A stretch of DNA of 34,205 nucleotides from Treponema sp. (GCA_017617145.1 JAFZWX010000093.1:1-34205); one strand, 5' to 3'; counted from the first letter of the stretch, positions 1 to 10,800 are shown. A program made the numbers and translations. The notes: generated by a model not told the origin, from the letters alone.

Positions 1-319
1 GCCACATGTTGTGATTTTCTGGCAGCGGGTTTAGGGTGTTGTAAGCCTGAACAAAGTTTCCTGTAAGAAGCGAATCGATAATTGTTCCAAATCCGATTTT
101 TTCCTTGAGCAGAATGTCTATAAACAAAATTGTCACTGCCATAATTGTCATTGCCATGCCGTAATTAAGCGGGGTGTGTTTTGCAATTCCCATGCCAAGA
201 CAATCCCACGGGGCAAGACCGATATTTGCATAAATTGTAAGATGAACTCCAAAAGAAAAAACAATGAGACCAAGAACTATTTTGAGCCACTCTAAAATAA
301 TAGTTTTTTTTGATTCCAT
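1..319 (-). CDS. YczE/YyaS/YitT-type integral membrane protein (partial, C-terminus outside window)
   Basis: The frame opens at an ATG at 317-319 and stays open to the left edge, giving about 106 N-terminal residues (MESKKTIILEWLKIVLG...). Two long hydrophobic segments are visible, around residues 12-32 and 55-72. Between them lies the motif IGLAPWDCLGMGIA, typical of the YczE/YitT membrane family, whose transported substrate or function is generally not established. The start codon sits one base after the stop of the MFS gene, and the GGAAAA ribosome site lies inside the last codons of that gene, so the two are almost certainly cotranscribed. Family recognition rests on hydrophobicity and the GLAPWD-type motif only. 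Confidence 0.7.
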   Translation of the reverse strand, partial: MESKKTIILEWLKIVLGLIVFSFGVHLTIYANIGLAPWDCLGMGIAKHTPLNYGMAMTIMAVTILFIDILLKEKIGFGTIIDSLLTGNFVQAYNTLNPLPENHNMW

Positions 320-320
320 T

Positions 321-1514
321 CTATTTTCCTTTTTTCCTGCCAATAATCAAAAGTCCCGCTCCAAGCAAAACAGGAAAAATTATTGCGGCGCCAATTCCTG
401 TACGCATAACACCGTTATTTGCAGACATGATTATTCCGGCAAAGGTTGGACCACCAGAACAGCCAAGGTCTCCGGCAAGTGCCATGAGCGCGTACATTAA
501 AGTTCCGCCGCCTTTGATTTTTACTGCTGCAATACTGAAGGTTCCGGGCCAGAAAATGCCTACAGAAAATCCTGTTAGTCCGCAGCCAAGTAAAGTAATA
601 ATTGGATTATGAACAAAAATGATTATTAGATATGAAGCAACACAAAGTACAACAGAAACAAACATAAATTTATTTAAATCCAGCTTATGTCCCTTTACTC
701 CAAAAATCGTTCGCGAAGTTCCCATAAAGATTGCAAAAAGCATTGGGCCAAGAAGGTCTCCAAGCTGCTTTGAAACTCCAAGACCTTTTTCGGCAAAAGC
801 AGATGCCCACTGACTAACCGCCTGTTCCGATGCACCTGAGCAAACCATCATTACTAAAATAATCCAAAAGATTTTTTGACTGAATAAATCCTTAATGCGA
901 TTAGAACTGCCGGTGCTTTCTGTTTCACTTTCAAGGCGGGCGATAGGAACAATTGCAAACAAAATAAAATCAACAAGCGGAACTGCGCACCACAAAAGTG
1001 CCATGATTTTCCAGTTTGAAATTCCTGCAAACTTAAAAAATAAAGTACTCAAAAGAACTACGCCAACATGACCCCAGCAATAAAAGGCATGCAAAAGACT
1101 CATTGTTGCTTCTTTGTTTTTTGAAGGGCATGCTTCGACAATCGGGCTTACCAGCACTTCCTGTAAACCGCCGCCTATTGCATAAACACAAACACAAATT
1201 AAAATGCCGGCAAATGTGTTTTCAAAAAGTGCGGGAAGAATTGTTAGCAGCACAAGTCCCACAATTACACAGGCATTTGAAATGAGCATTGAAGCTCTGT
1301 AACCGATTTTTTCTATTACCGGTGTAGAAAGCAAATCGACCAGAAGCTGAATTACAAAATTGATTGTAATAAAAAGCGTTATCTGCGAAAGAGGAATTGC
1401 AAATTCATTCTGCATCTGAATAAAAAGCAAAGGTAAAAAATTGTTTACAATTGCCTGAACAATGTATCCTATAAAGCCAGCTTTTATTGTTAGTCCGTAG
1501 TTTTTTTCTTCCAT
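321..1514 (-). CDS. MFS permease
   Basis: About 397 residues with the repeated hydrophobic segments of a 12-helix major facilitator protein, a normal length for that superfamily, which acts in the inner membrane. The start chosen is ATG at 1512-1514 (MEEKNYGLTIKAG). An in-frame TTG two codons upstream, at 1518-1520, is an alternative; neither has a strong ribosome site. It begins about 24 bp after thiQ and ends one base before the YczE-type gene on the same strand. It is therefore a plausible distal member of the TPP-riboswitch operon. The substrate cannot be read from the sequence; transport of a thiamine precursor or an unrelated solute are both possible. Confidence 0.82.
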   Translation of the reverse strand: MEEKNYGLTIKAGFIGYIVQAIVNNFLPLLFIQMQNEFAIPLSQITLFITINFVIQLLVDLLSTPVIEKIGYRASMLISNACVIVGLVLLTILPALFENTFAGILICVCVYAIGGGLQEVLVSPIVEACPSKNKEATMSLLHAFYCWGHVGVVLLSTLFFKFAGISNWKIMALLWCAVPLVDFILFAIVPIARLESETESTGSSNRIKDLFSQKIFWIILVMMVCSGASEQAVSQWASAFAEKGLGVSKQLGDLLGPMLFAIFMGTSRTIFGVKGHKLDLNKFMFVSVVLCVASYLIIIFVHNPIITLLGCGLTGFSVGIFWPGTFSIAAVKIKGGGTLMYALMALAGDLGCSGGPTFAGIIMSANNGVMRTGIGAAIIFPVLLGAGLLIIGRKKGK

Positions 1515-1538
1515 TTTCAAAACCGTTGAATCTTGAGT

Positions 1539-2195
1539 TTACACCATTCTTACAATTGTGTCTGCTACTGTTTTTGCTTCTTCTTCGTCGTGAGTAACCA
1601 TGATGGCTGTAAAACCAAGTTCCTTTTGCCACTGGCGTAGCTGAGTTGCCATACGGTGACGAAGGTCTGTGTCTAAGGCTGAAAATGGTTCGTCGAGTAA
1701 TACAAGCTTTGGCTGAGTTATAAGAGTTCTTGCAAGAGCCACGCGTTGTTTTTCACCACCACTAAGAGTTTGAGGCATGCGTTTTTCAAAACCGGAAAGT
1801 CCGAATAACGTTATATATTCTTTGGCCTGGGCACGGGCCTGGCGTTTTTTTATTCCCTTTGAAATGAGACCGTAGGCTACGTTATCTTCAACTGTAAGAT
1901 GATTGAAGAGGGCACCGGATTGAAATACCATGCCGATGTTGCGTTTGGCAGGGGGGAGATTGTCTATGCGCTGACTGTCGAGTTCAATCATAAGGGGGCC
2001 CTTCGAGCCCTTCGACAAGCTCAGGAACCGAGGATCATTCTGCTCCAAACCGGCTATTATATTAAGCACGGTAGACTTTCCGCAGCCGCTTGGACCAAGC
2101 AGGCATGTCATGGTACCGCGCTCGCATTCAAGAGAAAATTCTATAACTTTTGTTTCCCAGGTTTTGTGGAGGTTTTGGACTGAAAAATAACTCAT
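1539..2195 (-). CDS. thiQ: Thiamine ABC transporter ATP-binding protein ThiQ
   Basis: A 218-residue ABC ATPase that would power thiamine/TPP uptake at the cytoplasmic face of the ThiP permease. Visible motifs are Walker A GPSGCGKST (about residue 33), the Q-loop VFQSGALFNHLTVEDN, the signature LSGGEKQR, Walker B LVLLDEPFSALD and the H-loop VTHDEEEA. Length matches ThiQ, which is shorter than typical ABC ATPases. The ATG overlaps the thiP stop as ATGA, with a GGAG ribosome site six bases upstream. The assignment to thiamine comes from ThiB and the riboswitch. Between the first beta strands there is an extra stretch (PRFLSLSKGSKG) after AGLEQND; it coincides with a dispersed palindromic repeat and is absent from the usual ThiQ alignment. 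Confidence 0.9.
   Translation of the reverse strand: MSYFSVQNLHKTWETKVIEFSLECERGTMTCLLGPSGCGKSTVLNIIAGLEQNDPRFLSLSKGSKGPLMIELDSQRIDNLPPAKRNIGMVFQSGALFNHLTVEDNVAYGLISKGIKKRQARAQAKEYITLFGLSGFEKRMPQTLSGGEKQRVALARTLITQPKLVLLDEPFSALDTDLRHRMATQLRQWQKELGFTAIMVTHDEEEAKTVADTIVRMV
1999..2034. repeat. Palindromic repeat inserted in frame in thiQ
   Basis: The core CCCTTCGACAAGCTCAGG (2008-2025) is also present, in the opposite sense, at 16888-16906. A variant sharing the TCGACA-GCTCA core lies inside hsdR at 27034-27062. Here it is translated as about 12 extra residues in a loop of the ThiQ nucleotide-binding domain without disturbing the frame or the flanking motifs. Confidence 0.75.
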
Positions 2196-3742
2196 TGTTT
2201 TCTCCTGTGTGGATTGCCGCGCTGCGCTCGCAATGACGACGTCTTTTTATTCCATAATGACGGAAGCCATGCTAATAAAATCATCACAACGGCGCATGCA
2301 CACGCTTGATTAAATTTGAATGCTCCGGCAAGTCTGTATGTGTATAGCGCAAGCGTTGTAAAGTTTGGAATGCCTAACACAAGCGGGAGAGTTGCATCGC
2401 CTATGCTCATGGCAAAGCAATAAAAGAATGCAGTGAGCAAAACTGTTCGACAGGCAGGCAGATAAAAGCGTACACTGCAATCAAACTTACTGCGCGACAA
2501 AATTATTGCTGCCTTTTGTGTATCATCACTCAACTGGTTCATGCCGTTTTGAAGCTGTTTGTAGCCAACCGGCCAGTAAAGAATTGTCTGACACATTACA
2601 AGAACAACAACATTACCGCCATTAAAAATCATACCTAAAAGCCAGCCAAGCATTACAGAAGAAACTGCCATTGGCAGTACAGGAATAAGCTGGAATAAAA
2701 CCTTCTGCTGCTTGCCCTTCATGCGCACGGTAACAGAATAAACAAACGAAAGCACAACGCACAATGTTGCTGTACAAAGCCCGATAATCAATGAATTAAA
2801 AAACGCCTTCCAGAAAGTCCGCGATTCAAAAAGTCCTTTGAATAACGAAAAACTCCAGACGCCTGTGTTCATTTTCTTTTGAGTAAAGGCACTTATTAAA
2901 ACTGCAATTCCAGGCCCCGCAAAAAATACAAGTGTCAGAATCACGAGCACTACAAAAATCAAAACTTCAAAAATCCTCTGCCCTCGCCCCGCAAATGCTG
3001 CCCCTGCAATTTTCACACGCACAGGCTTAAAGGAAAGTTCCTCAACTCCGGTCTGATTTTTGCGGATAACATAACTGTACAAAAAAACAATTCCAAGTGC
3101 GGTCACTGTTTCAATAATTGCGAGTCCAACGCCCTCCCTTATATCAAGTGTAGTGCGCACAGAATGATAAAGCTCCACCTCGAGCGTAGATGTTCCCGGA
3201 GGTGAAAAAAGAAGCACTATCATAAAACTGAAAAAACAGAACAAAAAAACCGGAATGCAGGCAGCGGCAATTGCACCACTCAAACGGGGAAGCGTAACCG
3301 TAAAAAATATACGGCACTCCCCTGCTCCCAAAAGTCTTGCGGCATTTTCGTTTTGTTGGGGCAGGCGTTCCCAGGCATCGTTTACAATTCTTGTAACAAG
3401 CGGAAAGTTGTAAAAGCCCTGGGCCACTACAACGCCCAATGTTGTGTATAAAAATGTAAGGCCTTCAAACTGCCCGCCAGCAATCGCCTTTAGCCAGCCG
3501 CTAACAATGCCGTTTACGCCAAAGAAGCTGACATAACCAAGGGCTATAATAAGTGGCGGCACGCACAACGGAACTATGCCTGCGGCAAGTAAAAAGCGGC
3601 GTCCCCAGAAGTTTCGGCGGGCAGTAAAAAAGGCTGTGCCCACCCCAAGCACAGCAGCAATTAAGGTGGAGAGGATGGCGGTATATAGGGTGTAGATTAC
3701 AATTCTACTCAATTGTCTTAGGCACTGGAGCGGCAGCGGCAT
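2192..3742 (-). CDS. thiP: Thiamine ABC transporter permease ThiP (two fused permease halves)
   Basis: A 516-residue inner-membrane protein rich in transmembrane segments, long enough for two fused binding-protein-dependent permease domains as in ThiP (about 530 residues). The second half starts near residue 260, with an EAA-like region around QLSDDTQKAAIILSRS. It would form the channel used by ThiB and ThiQ. The ATG at 3742 overlaps the thiB end by 38 bp; a TTG at 3712 is an alternative start. The C-terminus (SSLRAQRGNPHRRKQ) is encoded by a dispersed repeat. Its stop overlaps the thiQ start as ATGA, so translation is probably coupled. Confidence 0.88.
   Translation of the reverse strand: MPLPLQCLRQLSRIVIYTLYTAILSTLIAAVLGVGTAFFTARRNFWGRRFLLAAGIVPLCVPPLIIALGYVSFFGVNGIVSGWLKAIAGGQFEGLTFLYTTLGVVVAQGFYNFPLVTRIVNDAWERLPQQNENAARLLGAGECRIFFTVTLPRLSGAIAAACIPVFLFCFFSFMIVLLFSPPGTSTLEVELYHSVRTTLDIREGVGLAIIETVTALGIVFLYSYVIRKNQTGVEELSFKPVRVKIAGAAFAGRGQRIFEVLIFVVLVILTLVFFAGPGIAVLISAFTQKKMNTGVWSFSLFKGLFESRTFWKAFFNSLIIGLCTATLCVVLSFVYSVTVRMKGKQQKVLFQLIPVLPMAVSSVMLGWLLGMIFNGGNVVVLVMCQTILYWPVGYKQLQNGMNQLSDDTQKAAIILSRSKFDCSVRFYLPACRTVLLTAFFYCFAMSIGDATLPLVLGIPNFTTLALYTYRLAGAFKFNQACACAVVMILLAWLPSLWNKKTSSLRAQRGNPHRRKQ
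2208..2240. repeat. REP-like palindromic repeat forming the thiP C-terminus
   Basis: The stretch 2213-2235 has the form ATTGC-(CGCGCTGCGCTC)-GCAAT, a GC-rich hairpin in an otherwise AT-rich gene. On the minus strand it encodes SLRAQRGNP, a peptide typical of translated dispersed bacterial repeats. It lies immediately before the thiQ ribosome site. Only one copy is present in this window, so calling it a repeat relies on general recognition of the sequence. Confidence 0.6.
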
Positions 3743-4685
3743 AACTTGCAGGCAACTCTACATTTTTATTTGCGGGGAACATCCACTGGGTAAGCGGAAT
3801 AAGGTCCTGTGCTTCGTCGCTGATTAAGAAGTCCATAAACTTTTTGGCACCTTCAAGGTTTGGAGCACCGTTTACAATACCTGCACCTTCTACCTGCATA
3901 ACGTGACCGTCTGTAAAAATCAGAGCCTGAAAGCGGTCTCCTTCGCCATATTCAACATGGTAGGCAGGACTTGTTGTGTAGCTGAAACACAAAGGAGCTT
4001 CGCCGTCTGTAAACATTCCGTAACCGATACTCCAGCCTGGAGCAACAGTCAAAATAGAAGGATAGATCCTCTTAAAAAAGCTTGTAGCGTCATCCTTGTA
4101 AACAGCGCGAACCCATTCTTCATAGCCCACGCCTAAAGTACTAGTTTTAGAATCCATTACGATGATTTTCTTTTTGTAAATATCCTTTGTCAAATCTTCA
4201 AGACAGGTAGGAGCAGGAAGTCCGCTCAAGGTATCAAAAATAAAAGCAAAGTGGCTGTAATCATAAGGGGTCAAATACCACTTGCCGGCCTTTACATTAA
4301 GCTTGTTACTTAACTCAGCAGGAATAAGTGTGTCAGCTCCTGCCGGTTTGTAAGCAGCCAGCACTCCACTTTCTACAGCTTTTTCTGCAGAATAATTGTC
4401 CAGTCCTACAAGAACATCAGCATTAGGCTTTTTCTTTTCAAGGATTGCTCTTGAAAGAATCTGACCACTGTCGCCAATTTCGGCATAAGTTACTTTAATT
4501 CCAGTCTTTTGTTCAAACAGGCGTGCAATTTCTGGTCCCGCACCCCATTCACCACTGAAAGAATTGTAGGTATAAACTACAACCTCGTTTGTTCGACTTG
4601 ACTTTTTCTTGGAAGCACTAGTGAACATTCCAAAAACCAATAATGTTGTGATTGTTAAAAGAAAAATTTTTGCGGCTTTGCGCAT
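3705..4685 (-). CDS. thiB: Thiamine/TPP-binding periplasmic protein ThiB
   Basis: A 326-residue solute-binding protein that captures thiamine or its phosphates in the periplasm for ThiPQ. It has an N-terminal signal sequence (MRKAAKIFLLTITTLLVFGMF, cleaved after about residue 24). The body follows E. coli TbpA/ThiB closely: VYTYNSFSGEWGAGP, ADVLVGLDNYSAEKA, DSKTSTLGVGYEEW, GWSIGYGMF, CFSYTTSPAYHVEYG and GHVMQVEGAGI. The start is ATG 4683-4685, preceded by GGAGGAAATCATT. A longer frame beginning at 4706 would run through the riboswitch and is not used. First gene of the operon with thiP, thiQ and probably the MFS and YczE-type genes. Confidence 0.93.
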   Translation of the reverse strand: MRKAAKIFLLTITTLLVFGMFTSASKKKSSRTNEVVVYTYNSFSGEWGAGPEIARLFEQKTGIKVTYAEIGDSGQILSRAILEKKKPNADVLVGLDNYSAEKAVESGVLAAYKPAGADTLIPAELSNKLNVKAGKWYLTPYDYSHFAFIFDTLSGLPAPTCLEDLTKDIYKKKIIVMDSKTSTLGVGYEEWVRAVYKDDATSFFKRIYPSILTVAPGWSIGYGMFTDGEAPLCFSYTTSPAYHVEYGEGDRFQALIFTDGHVMQVEGAGIVNGAPNLEGAKKFMDFLISDEAQDLIPLTQWMFPANKNVELPASYAAAAPVPKTIE

Positions 4686-4689
4686 AATG

Positions 4690-4775
4690 ATTTCCTCCGC
4701 CGGCATTATCCGGATCAGGTATTAGGGTATAATCTCAGCCTGACAACCCAACGAGCCGTTCAAGCACCCCTTTTT
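4690..4775 (-). promoter_or_regulatory. TPP riboswitch (THI element) controlling thiB-thiP-thiQ
   Basis: On the minus strand the leader contains the conserved blocks in order: GGGGTGCT, GGCTGAGA, ATACCC, then ACCTGATCCGGATAATGCCG followed by GCGGAGGA. These are the hallmark thi-box sequences of the thiamine pyrophosphate riboswitch. The last conserved block runs into the thiB ribosome site (GGAGG), with no separate terminator hairpin before the ATG. Control is therefore probably by blocking translation initiation when TPP is bound. Confidence 0.95.
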
Positions 4776-4786
4776 AGATTAGGAGT

Positions 4787-4815
4787 ATAATACAGAAAAA
4801 AAGCGTGTTACGCAA
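4787..4815 (-). promoter_or_regulatory. Putative sigma70 promoter of the thi operon
   Basis: On the minus strand TTGCGT (4815-4810), 17 bp, then TATTAT (4792-4787). Transcription would begin near 4780, just before the riboswitch. The -35 box is weak and lies within the hairpin of the upstream terminator. Confidence 0.55.
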
Positions 4816-4832
4816 TGGCAACACGCTTTTTT
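4796..4832. terminator. Intrinsic terminator, bidirectional by sequence
   Basis: Inverted repeat AAAAAAAGCGTGTT / AACACGCTTTTTT with a 10-nt loop, starting about 33 bp beyond the stop of the giant lipoprotein gene on the minus strand. The A and T tracts let it work in both directions. It separates the lipoprotein transcript from the thi operon. Confidence 0.85.
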
Positions 4833-4865
4833 GCAGCTTTTTTGTAATCTGTTTTCTATAAGGTT

Positions 4866-7800
4866 TTACCGCATCTGTGCAGTTTCGATAAAGCCTCCGG
4901 AACCTTTTGTTGTAGCATATCCAAGAACAGGATTCTTTGTACCGTTACCCCAAATTGTTCCGTAGCTTTCTTGATTTGCGGCAATATCTGCCCCTAGCTT
5001 ATAGGTATTTCCATAGTGTATCGAATTTGAAAGTTCTCCAGTATTTTTATTTTTCCATACACCAATATTTATATGATCTTCTGGAACTCTACTAGAGGTT
5101 GGAACAATACTAACTTCCCATTGCCCTGTAAAGACATCATCAATTACACCAGCAGATAAATTATCAATTGAACAAGCAAGATATGCTGTTTTTGGTCTAA
5201 CGCAACTTGCAGCATAATAGCTGATGTACGGTACTGCCTTTCCATTTTTCAAAGCAACATCAATATTCATTTCTGTACCAATTATTCCAGAAGAATCTAC
5301 AAGGCAAACCTGTTTTCCAGCAGGATTTTTAAAATCAGATACATAAGCATACCAGACATCAGAATTAATTCCATCATATCCTACAATATGAATTCCATTC
5401 TTTGGGTCTGCCTTTATCTTACAGTATTCGCCTATTCCGCTACTAAAGATAGGAACAGGTTTTGACCAGCCTGTATCGGCCTGCAAATATTCTCCAGGTG
5501 CAATACCGTGTGGATTCATATTATATGAATAAACCAATTGGTCATTTGTTCCATCCCACCATACTGCAACAACAGCATCGTCTTTTATAGTTGTCGAAGT
5601 TCCTGCCGGAGTATAATTATTTCCCTGACCTTTCAAAGCGGCAATACTTACATATTTCCCGGCATAAACAGGCTGATTATCTGTTGTCTTTACTTCTGCA
5701 GAAACTTTTGTTCCTGTTGTTGAAACAACATGGTCTTTAGTTTGACCTGCAATCAGAGAATTATAATCCAATCTGTATACACCATATGTCTTATTGTTAT
5801 ATCCATCAATATATTTGCCACCAGACAAAGAACTACCTTCTGAATTATAATTATCCCCATATATATCAGCTAAAAATCCGCCCGTAGCTGTTCTTGTTGT
5901 GTCGTTAATTCCGCCCCACTTAAAGCGAATTTCGTCATTACAGTCATCATAATATGCAAGATATACAGTTGTATTATCAACATCAGAAGCGGTTGTTGCC
6001 AAAGATGGAGACTGAACTCTTTCTTTGTTGAAAGAAGGGTAAACAGTATAATCTGTACCGGAACCTGTATATTCCTGCTGTCCAATCATTTCAAGCCTTA
6101 ATTGATTTTTACCTCCACGATAACCCTCATTTGTTAACGTTGCAGTACCCCAACGACTTGTCATAATTCTGAACTGGTCGGCTTTTCGTTCGTTAATATC
6201 CCCACCTGCTGTAGCGCCAAAAGAATGTCCATATTCATCATATGCAAATTCTACGCTAGTCCAGGCATCAATACCACCAATCCAATAGTAATATGAGTAG
6301 ACTTTATCTTCTGTTGACTCTGTATCATTTACATTCTTTTGAGTTCCATATGGCATACTGTAATACAAAGTACCATTTACAAAAGCAAATCCAATTTGTC
6401 CATTAACAGGATTTATATTCATAACTGGCTGTGTAATTCCACCTATCTTTGGTCTTACAGCCTGTGGGTCAATCTCCCAAACATCCAATACTACATCATC
6501 TGTCAACAAATTGTTATTATCGTCATTCGGCTGACGATTGTAGAAATACTGTTCGTAGATGTCGTAATCACCAGTTGAATTTGTAACTGTGCCTGTATAA
6601 GAACCTTTTGCCTCGGAATTGTTGCTGTTGTTCAACGAAGAAATTTCGTTTACTGTAATTTCAATTTCGCCAGAACTTGTTACATTACTTACAGGGAAAG
6701 TTAAAACCATGTACGTAGCATAGTCATTTCCATATGGATATGGTGGAGTTTTAGGGGCATTTTCTGTTCCAATATTGCTTACACTTCCATTTACCGGTGC
6801 AGCAAGTTCTATTAGACCATAATGAGGTCTGTATGGATACTCATCCTGGCTATTTTTGTAATCATTTCCAAGATTAAATCCATACAGATAGATTGTCTCA
6901 TCACTTGCAACAGAATAATGTCCAAGGGCGGTTCTTCCATAAACAGACCAGTCTTTCTTTTTAAGACTGCTCAAATATGTATAAATATTTGCAATATATG
7001 GAACAATATCTACCTGATAGAAACCTGTATCTGTTGAAGGTGTGACTGTATTGCCATCTGAATCTTTTGCAGGATTTGATTCTGCTGGCGAGTTGTAAAC
7101 AACTGCATCGTCATCTTCGGCATCGGTATTTTTGTTATCAATAGAAGGCGAACCCTTATCACTGGCTATAAATGTGAATTTTACATCTGCTGCTGCAATT
7201 CCTTCAATTTTTTCTGTATTAAAGTGGAACTTGAATTTGACTGTGTTCTCATCTGTTGTAGAGTCATATTCATCGCTTATAAGTTCAAATGTCCAGGCAT
7301 TATTAGCATCAAGCTCTGCTCCTGTACCATCTGTTGCATTATGCGGAGAAATCCATCCGTTATAAGATGTCCAGGTTGATTCTGCGTCTGTTCTATTTGC
7401 TTCTCGTTTGGCAATGACAAAATCAGCACCCTTTGCCTCTGTTGCAGATGGTTTATATTCCGAAATCTTTGCTGTAATCTGATTTACAATTACATTATCG
7501 TTAGCCGTAACTTCAAAGGTGATTTTTCCCGAAGCTTTTGGATCGGCATCATACTCACCGGAATCTGCCGAACTGTCATAACCAGAAGCATTTCTCCAAT
7601 CTGTTTCAAGTTCTATATGTCCATTTTTCTGACTATTCTTATAAAGGGAATTTTCGTCTTTGTTATTCCAATAGAATGGTTCGATTTGAGTTGTTGGAGC
7701 TTTTCCATCATTTATCATTACATTTACAGGAATTATAATTTCTGCTTTTGCGCTTCCTGTAGCAGCCTCTCCTAAAGTTGAACCATCTGTTTCATCCCAA

Positions 7801-10800
7801 ATTGTAAAGACAAGATTATTATCCTGTGAACCTTCTTTAATTTGATTTTTTACAAATTCAAGAAGAGAAATATTTATAGAAAGGTCATCTGTTCGGATTG
7901 AACCATCATTTGAGTGACCAACAGGCACAGACTCGCCGTTTACAATTGTAGTATATCGTTGAACATTTGTTTTTGTTGTTCCATTTCCTGTTCTCTTTTT
8001 ATAAGCATACTGCCAGCCAAGTCCGCCGTTACCGCCAACAATTTCTGGTTTTACTTTTATGGCACCTTTTACAACAAGATTATCTGCTGTAGTCATATTA
8101 CCATCACTGTCTTCTATATCAAATGGATTATACGAAGTTACCCACTCACCATCTGATTTTCGACCATTATATTTTTTTCCTTCGCTGATAAACGTAATAT
8201 CTTTAAATGCATATTGATATCTGGTTATCATTTCATTTAGTGTATTATTTGAACCATCTGTTACCTGGCCATCAAGATTTTTATCGGCACCGAAACTTAC
8301 ACCGGCAATTCTTGGAGCATTATTAGAGATTTTCTGAGAAATTGTTCTTGTTACTGAGTTTCCGGCTGCATCAAAGGCAACAAAACATGTATCAATGTTT
8401 CCGTCAAGCATGTTAGAAGAATCAAGGTCTGCATTCCAGCTGTAAACACCGCCGCTGAACCTTACCCCTTCTACCATGTAGTCGCCGTCGCCATTTGTTA
8501 TACCGTCATTTCCTGTGGTTCCGGCAGCAACAACAGTTGTTCCAGACTCCTGCGAAAGATTATCTATAACCTGAGCAAGGGCAAAATAGACTTCGGTAGC
8601 ATTAGAAATATCACTCAACGCACCTTCGAGAATAACGACATTTCCACTGATAGATTTTATACGATAAATTACATTTTCTACCATACATAATCCACCGGCA
8701 CGAACATTTGAAGGCATTGAACCGCTAACAGTAAGTTCATTTGTATTTGCAACAGTTGCATCTGCTTTTCGCCAGTAAAGTCCTTCTTTTTCGACAATAT
8801 CGCTTGCACGGTTTAAAGTTGCTTCACTTGTAGAGAAAGGATTATCACTATAAGTTCCCAAAACTACAAAGTTTTCATCACCATTCGCACCGTCATCTGC
8901 CAGAGGATCAAGAAGACAAAGTTTATAAATTGTCTGCTGATTTGCACCTTCACCAGTTATATATTTTCTGATTCGCGTAAAATACATTGCAATTCTAGCA
9001 AAACCACTTTGATTTCTTGTACCAACAGATTCTTCTTTAAATGTTCCTGAAATATTATAAGAACCATTTGACTGATAAATTACACGATTATCCGCATCAG
9101 AAAGAGGTTTACCATTTCCGTTTACTACTTCAAATTCAGGAAGTTTGTTATCAAAAGCGATTGAGAATGAAAGCTCATTTGGTGTTCCGCTTTGAGAACC
9201 ATCTTGAACAGAAATCTTATATTTCAAAACACCAAAATCATTTTCTTCTGTACTTCCAATTGGAATTTTTATATCGTAATTTTTATTAATCGTATCACTA
9301 AGAATTGAAGAATTTTCAAAAACCTTAGCTTGTGCCGAAACAGTATTTTCTATTGCACCATTTGAAACAAGATTTTCAGAAGTTACCTCTCCATTTATTT
9401 CTGTTTGCAAAATCATGCTCAAAATTCCACTTGCATCTTCTACAGAACCAACAAGATACCACTGACCTTTAAGATAAATACCGCTTTCATATTTTCGGCT
9501 TGCAGATTCAACAGACAAAGCATTATCGCTGTATTGAACAAATCTCAATTCATTTGTATCTCCAAACAAAGGAGCATCCGGATCTATTGTAAAAGAATAA
9601 ATTTCTGAACAAGAAATTTTTCCTTTGCTTCCTACTGCATAAGCCCTGATTGCAACTTTTCTATTTTCTCCATTTACTTTGTCATTTAATTCCAGGTTAC
9701 TATTAATTGGAAGATACCAGCTTGTTGTAGAACCTTTTGCCTTTATACCATATCCAATTTCATCACCCAATTTCTTTGTAATTCCATTCTGAACTATATT
9801 TGAAAGTGTTTCTATTTCATAAGACCTGACATTTTTATCAGCCATCAATTTTCCAAGTCCAACATCATTCGAATACCAGTTTTCATTAAATGTTGTTCCG
9901 TTATAATCCGGGTCTATTTGAATATAAACATCATCAACTTTTGCAGCTGTATCTTGAATTGTTGTAGTTCCTGTTATACGGATTGTTCCACCAACACTGT
10001 CATCTTTTTCTGGATATGTAATAGAAATAGACGGTCGGTCTCCATTTGGAATTACATCAAAATAGAACAAATCAGAACCATCTTCTTTGACTCCATTTGT
10101 TGAAACGTTTCCAAGTTCATCTGTTGCACGAATCCAGACATAAACTTTTGTTGTTGTATCATAAGCTGCCTGAGCCTGCTCACCCGTAATTCCCTGAAGG
10201 TCAAACACAGATTTTTTCAAAAGCTCAGCATGATAACTTGAAGTATCAGCTTCATTACCCTGACCGTCATAAACAATCTGCCAACCAAGAGCTCCTGTAT
10301 AAGAAGGTTTATTTGGCTTATCTTGTTCCTGGGTAATTATAGTCCAGCCGTTAAGTGGAACGTAGCTTCCTGTTTTGGTCAGTGCATATTCCACTTTTGT
10401 AACAGTATTACTATCAGATGTCGTTCCTCGTAAGTTTACGGCAGAAGAACCATAAACCTGTTCCCCTGACTTATGATTTGAGAAGACAATTTCTGGAGCA
10501 TCGTTATCAACCTTCATTTCGTAGTATTTTGAAATACCGGCAGAATTTGTATTTGCAGCTGCATTATCTTTTATGTTAATTGTAAGCTTTGTAATTCCTG
10601 ATGAAACAGAGCTTATATCAAAATATGCGATTGCTTCTTTTGACTGTGCGTTATCTAAAACAGGAATTGTATTTACAGCTTCTTCTCCGCCAAAATCAAC
10701 ATTGATAGAATTAATACCGTTTGTATCTGTTGCTTTATATTTAATATAAAGATAATATTTCGTTCCACCAAATTTTTCATCGATTATGCTGGAAGTTGTT

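Noticed and set aside
4686..4706. N-terminal extension of thiB (MPAEEII)
   Set aside because: It would be encoded by the conserved end of the TPP riboswitch and the ribosome site; the ATG at 4685 has GGAGG upstream and starts a proper signal peptide.
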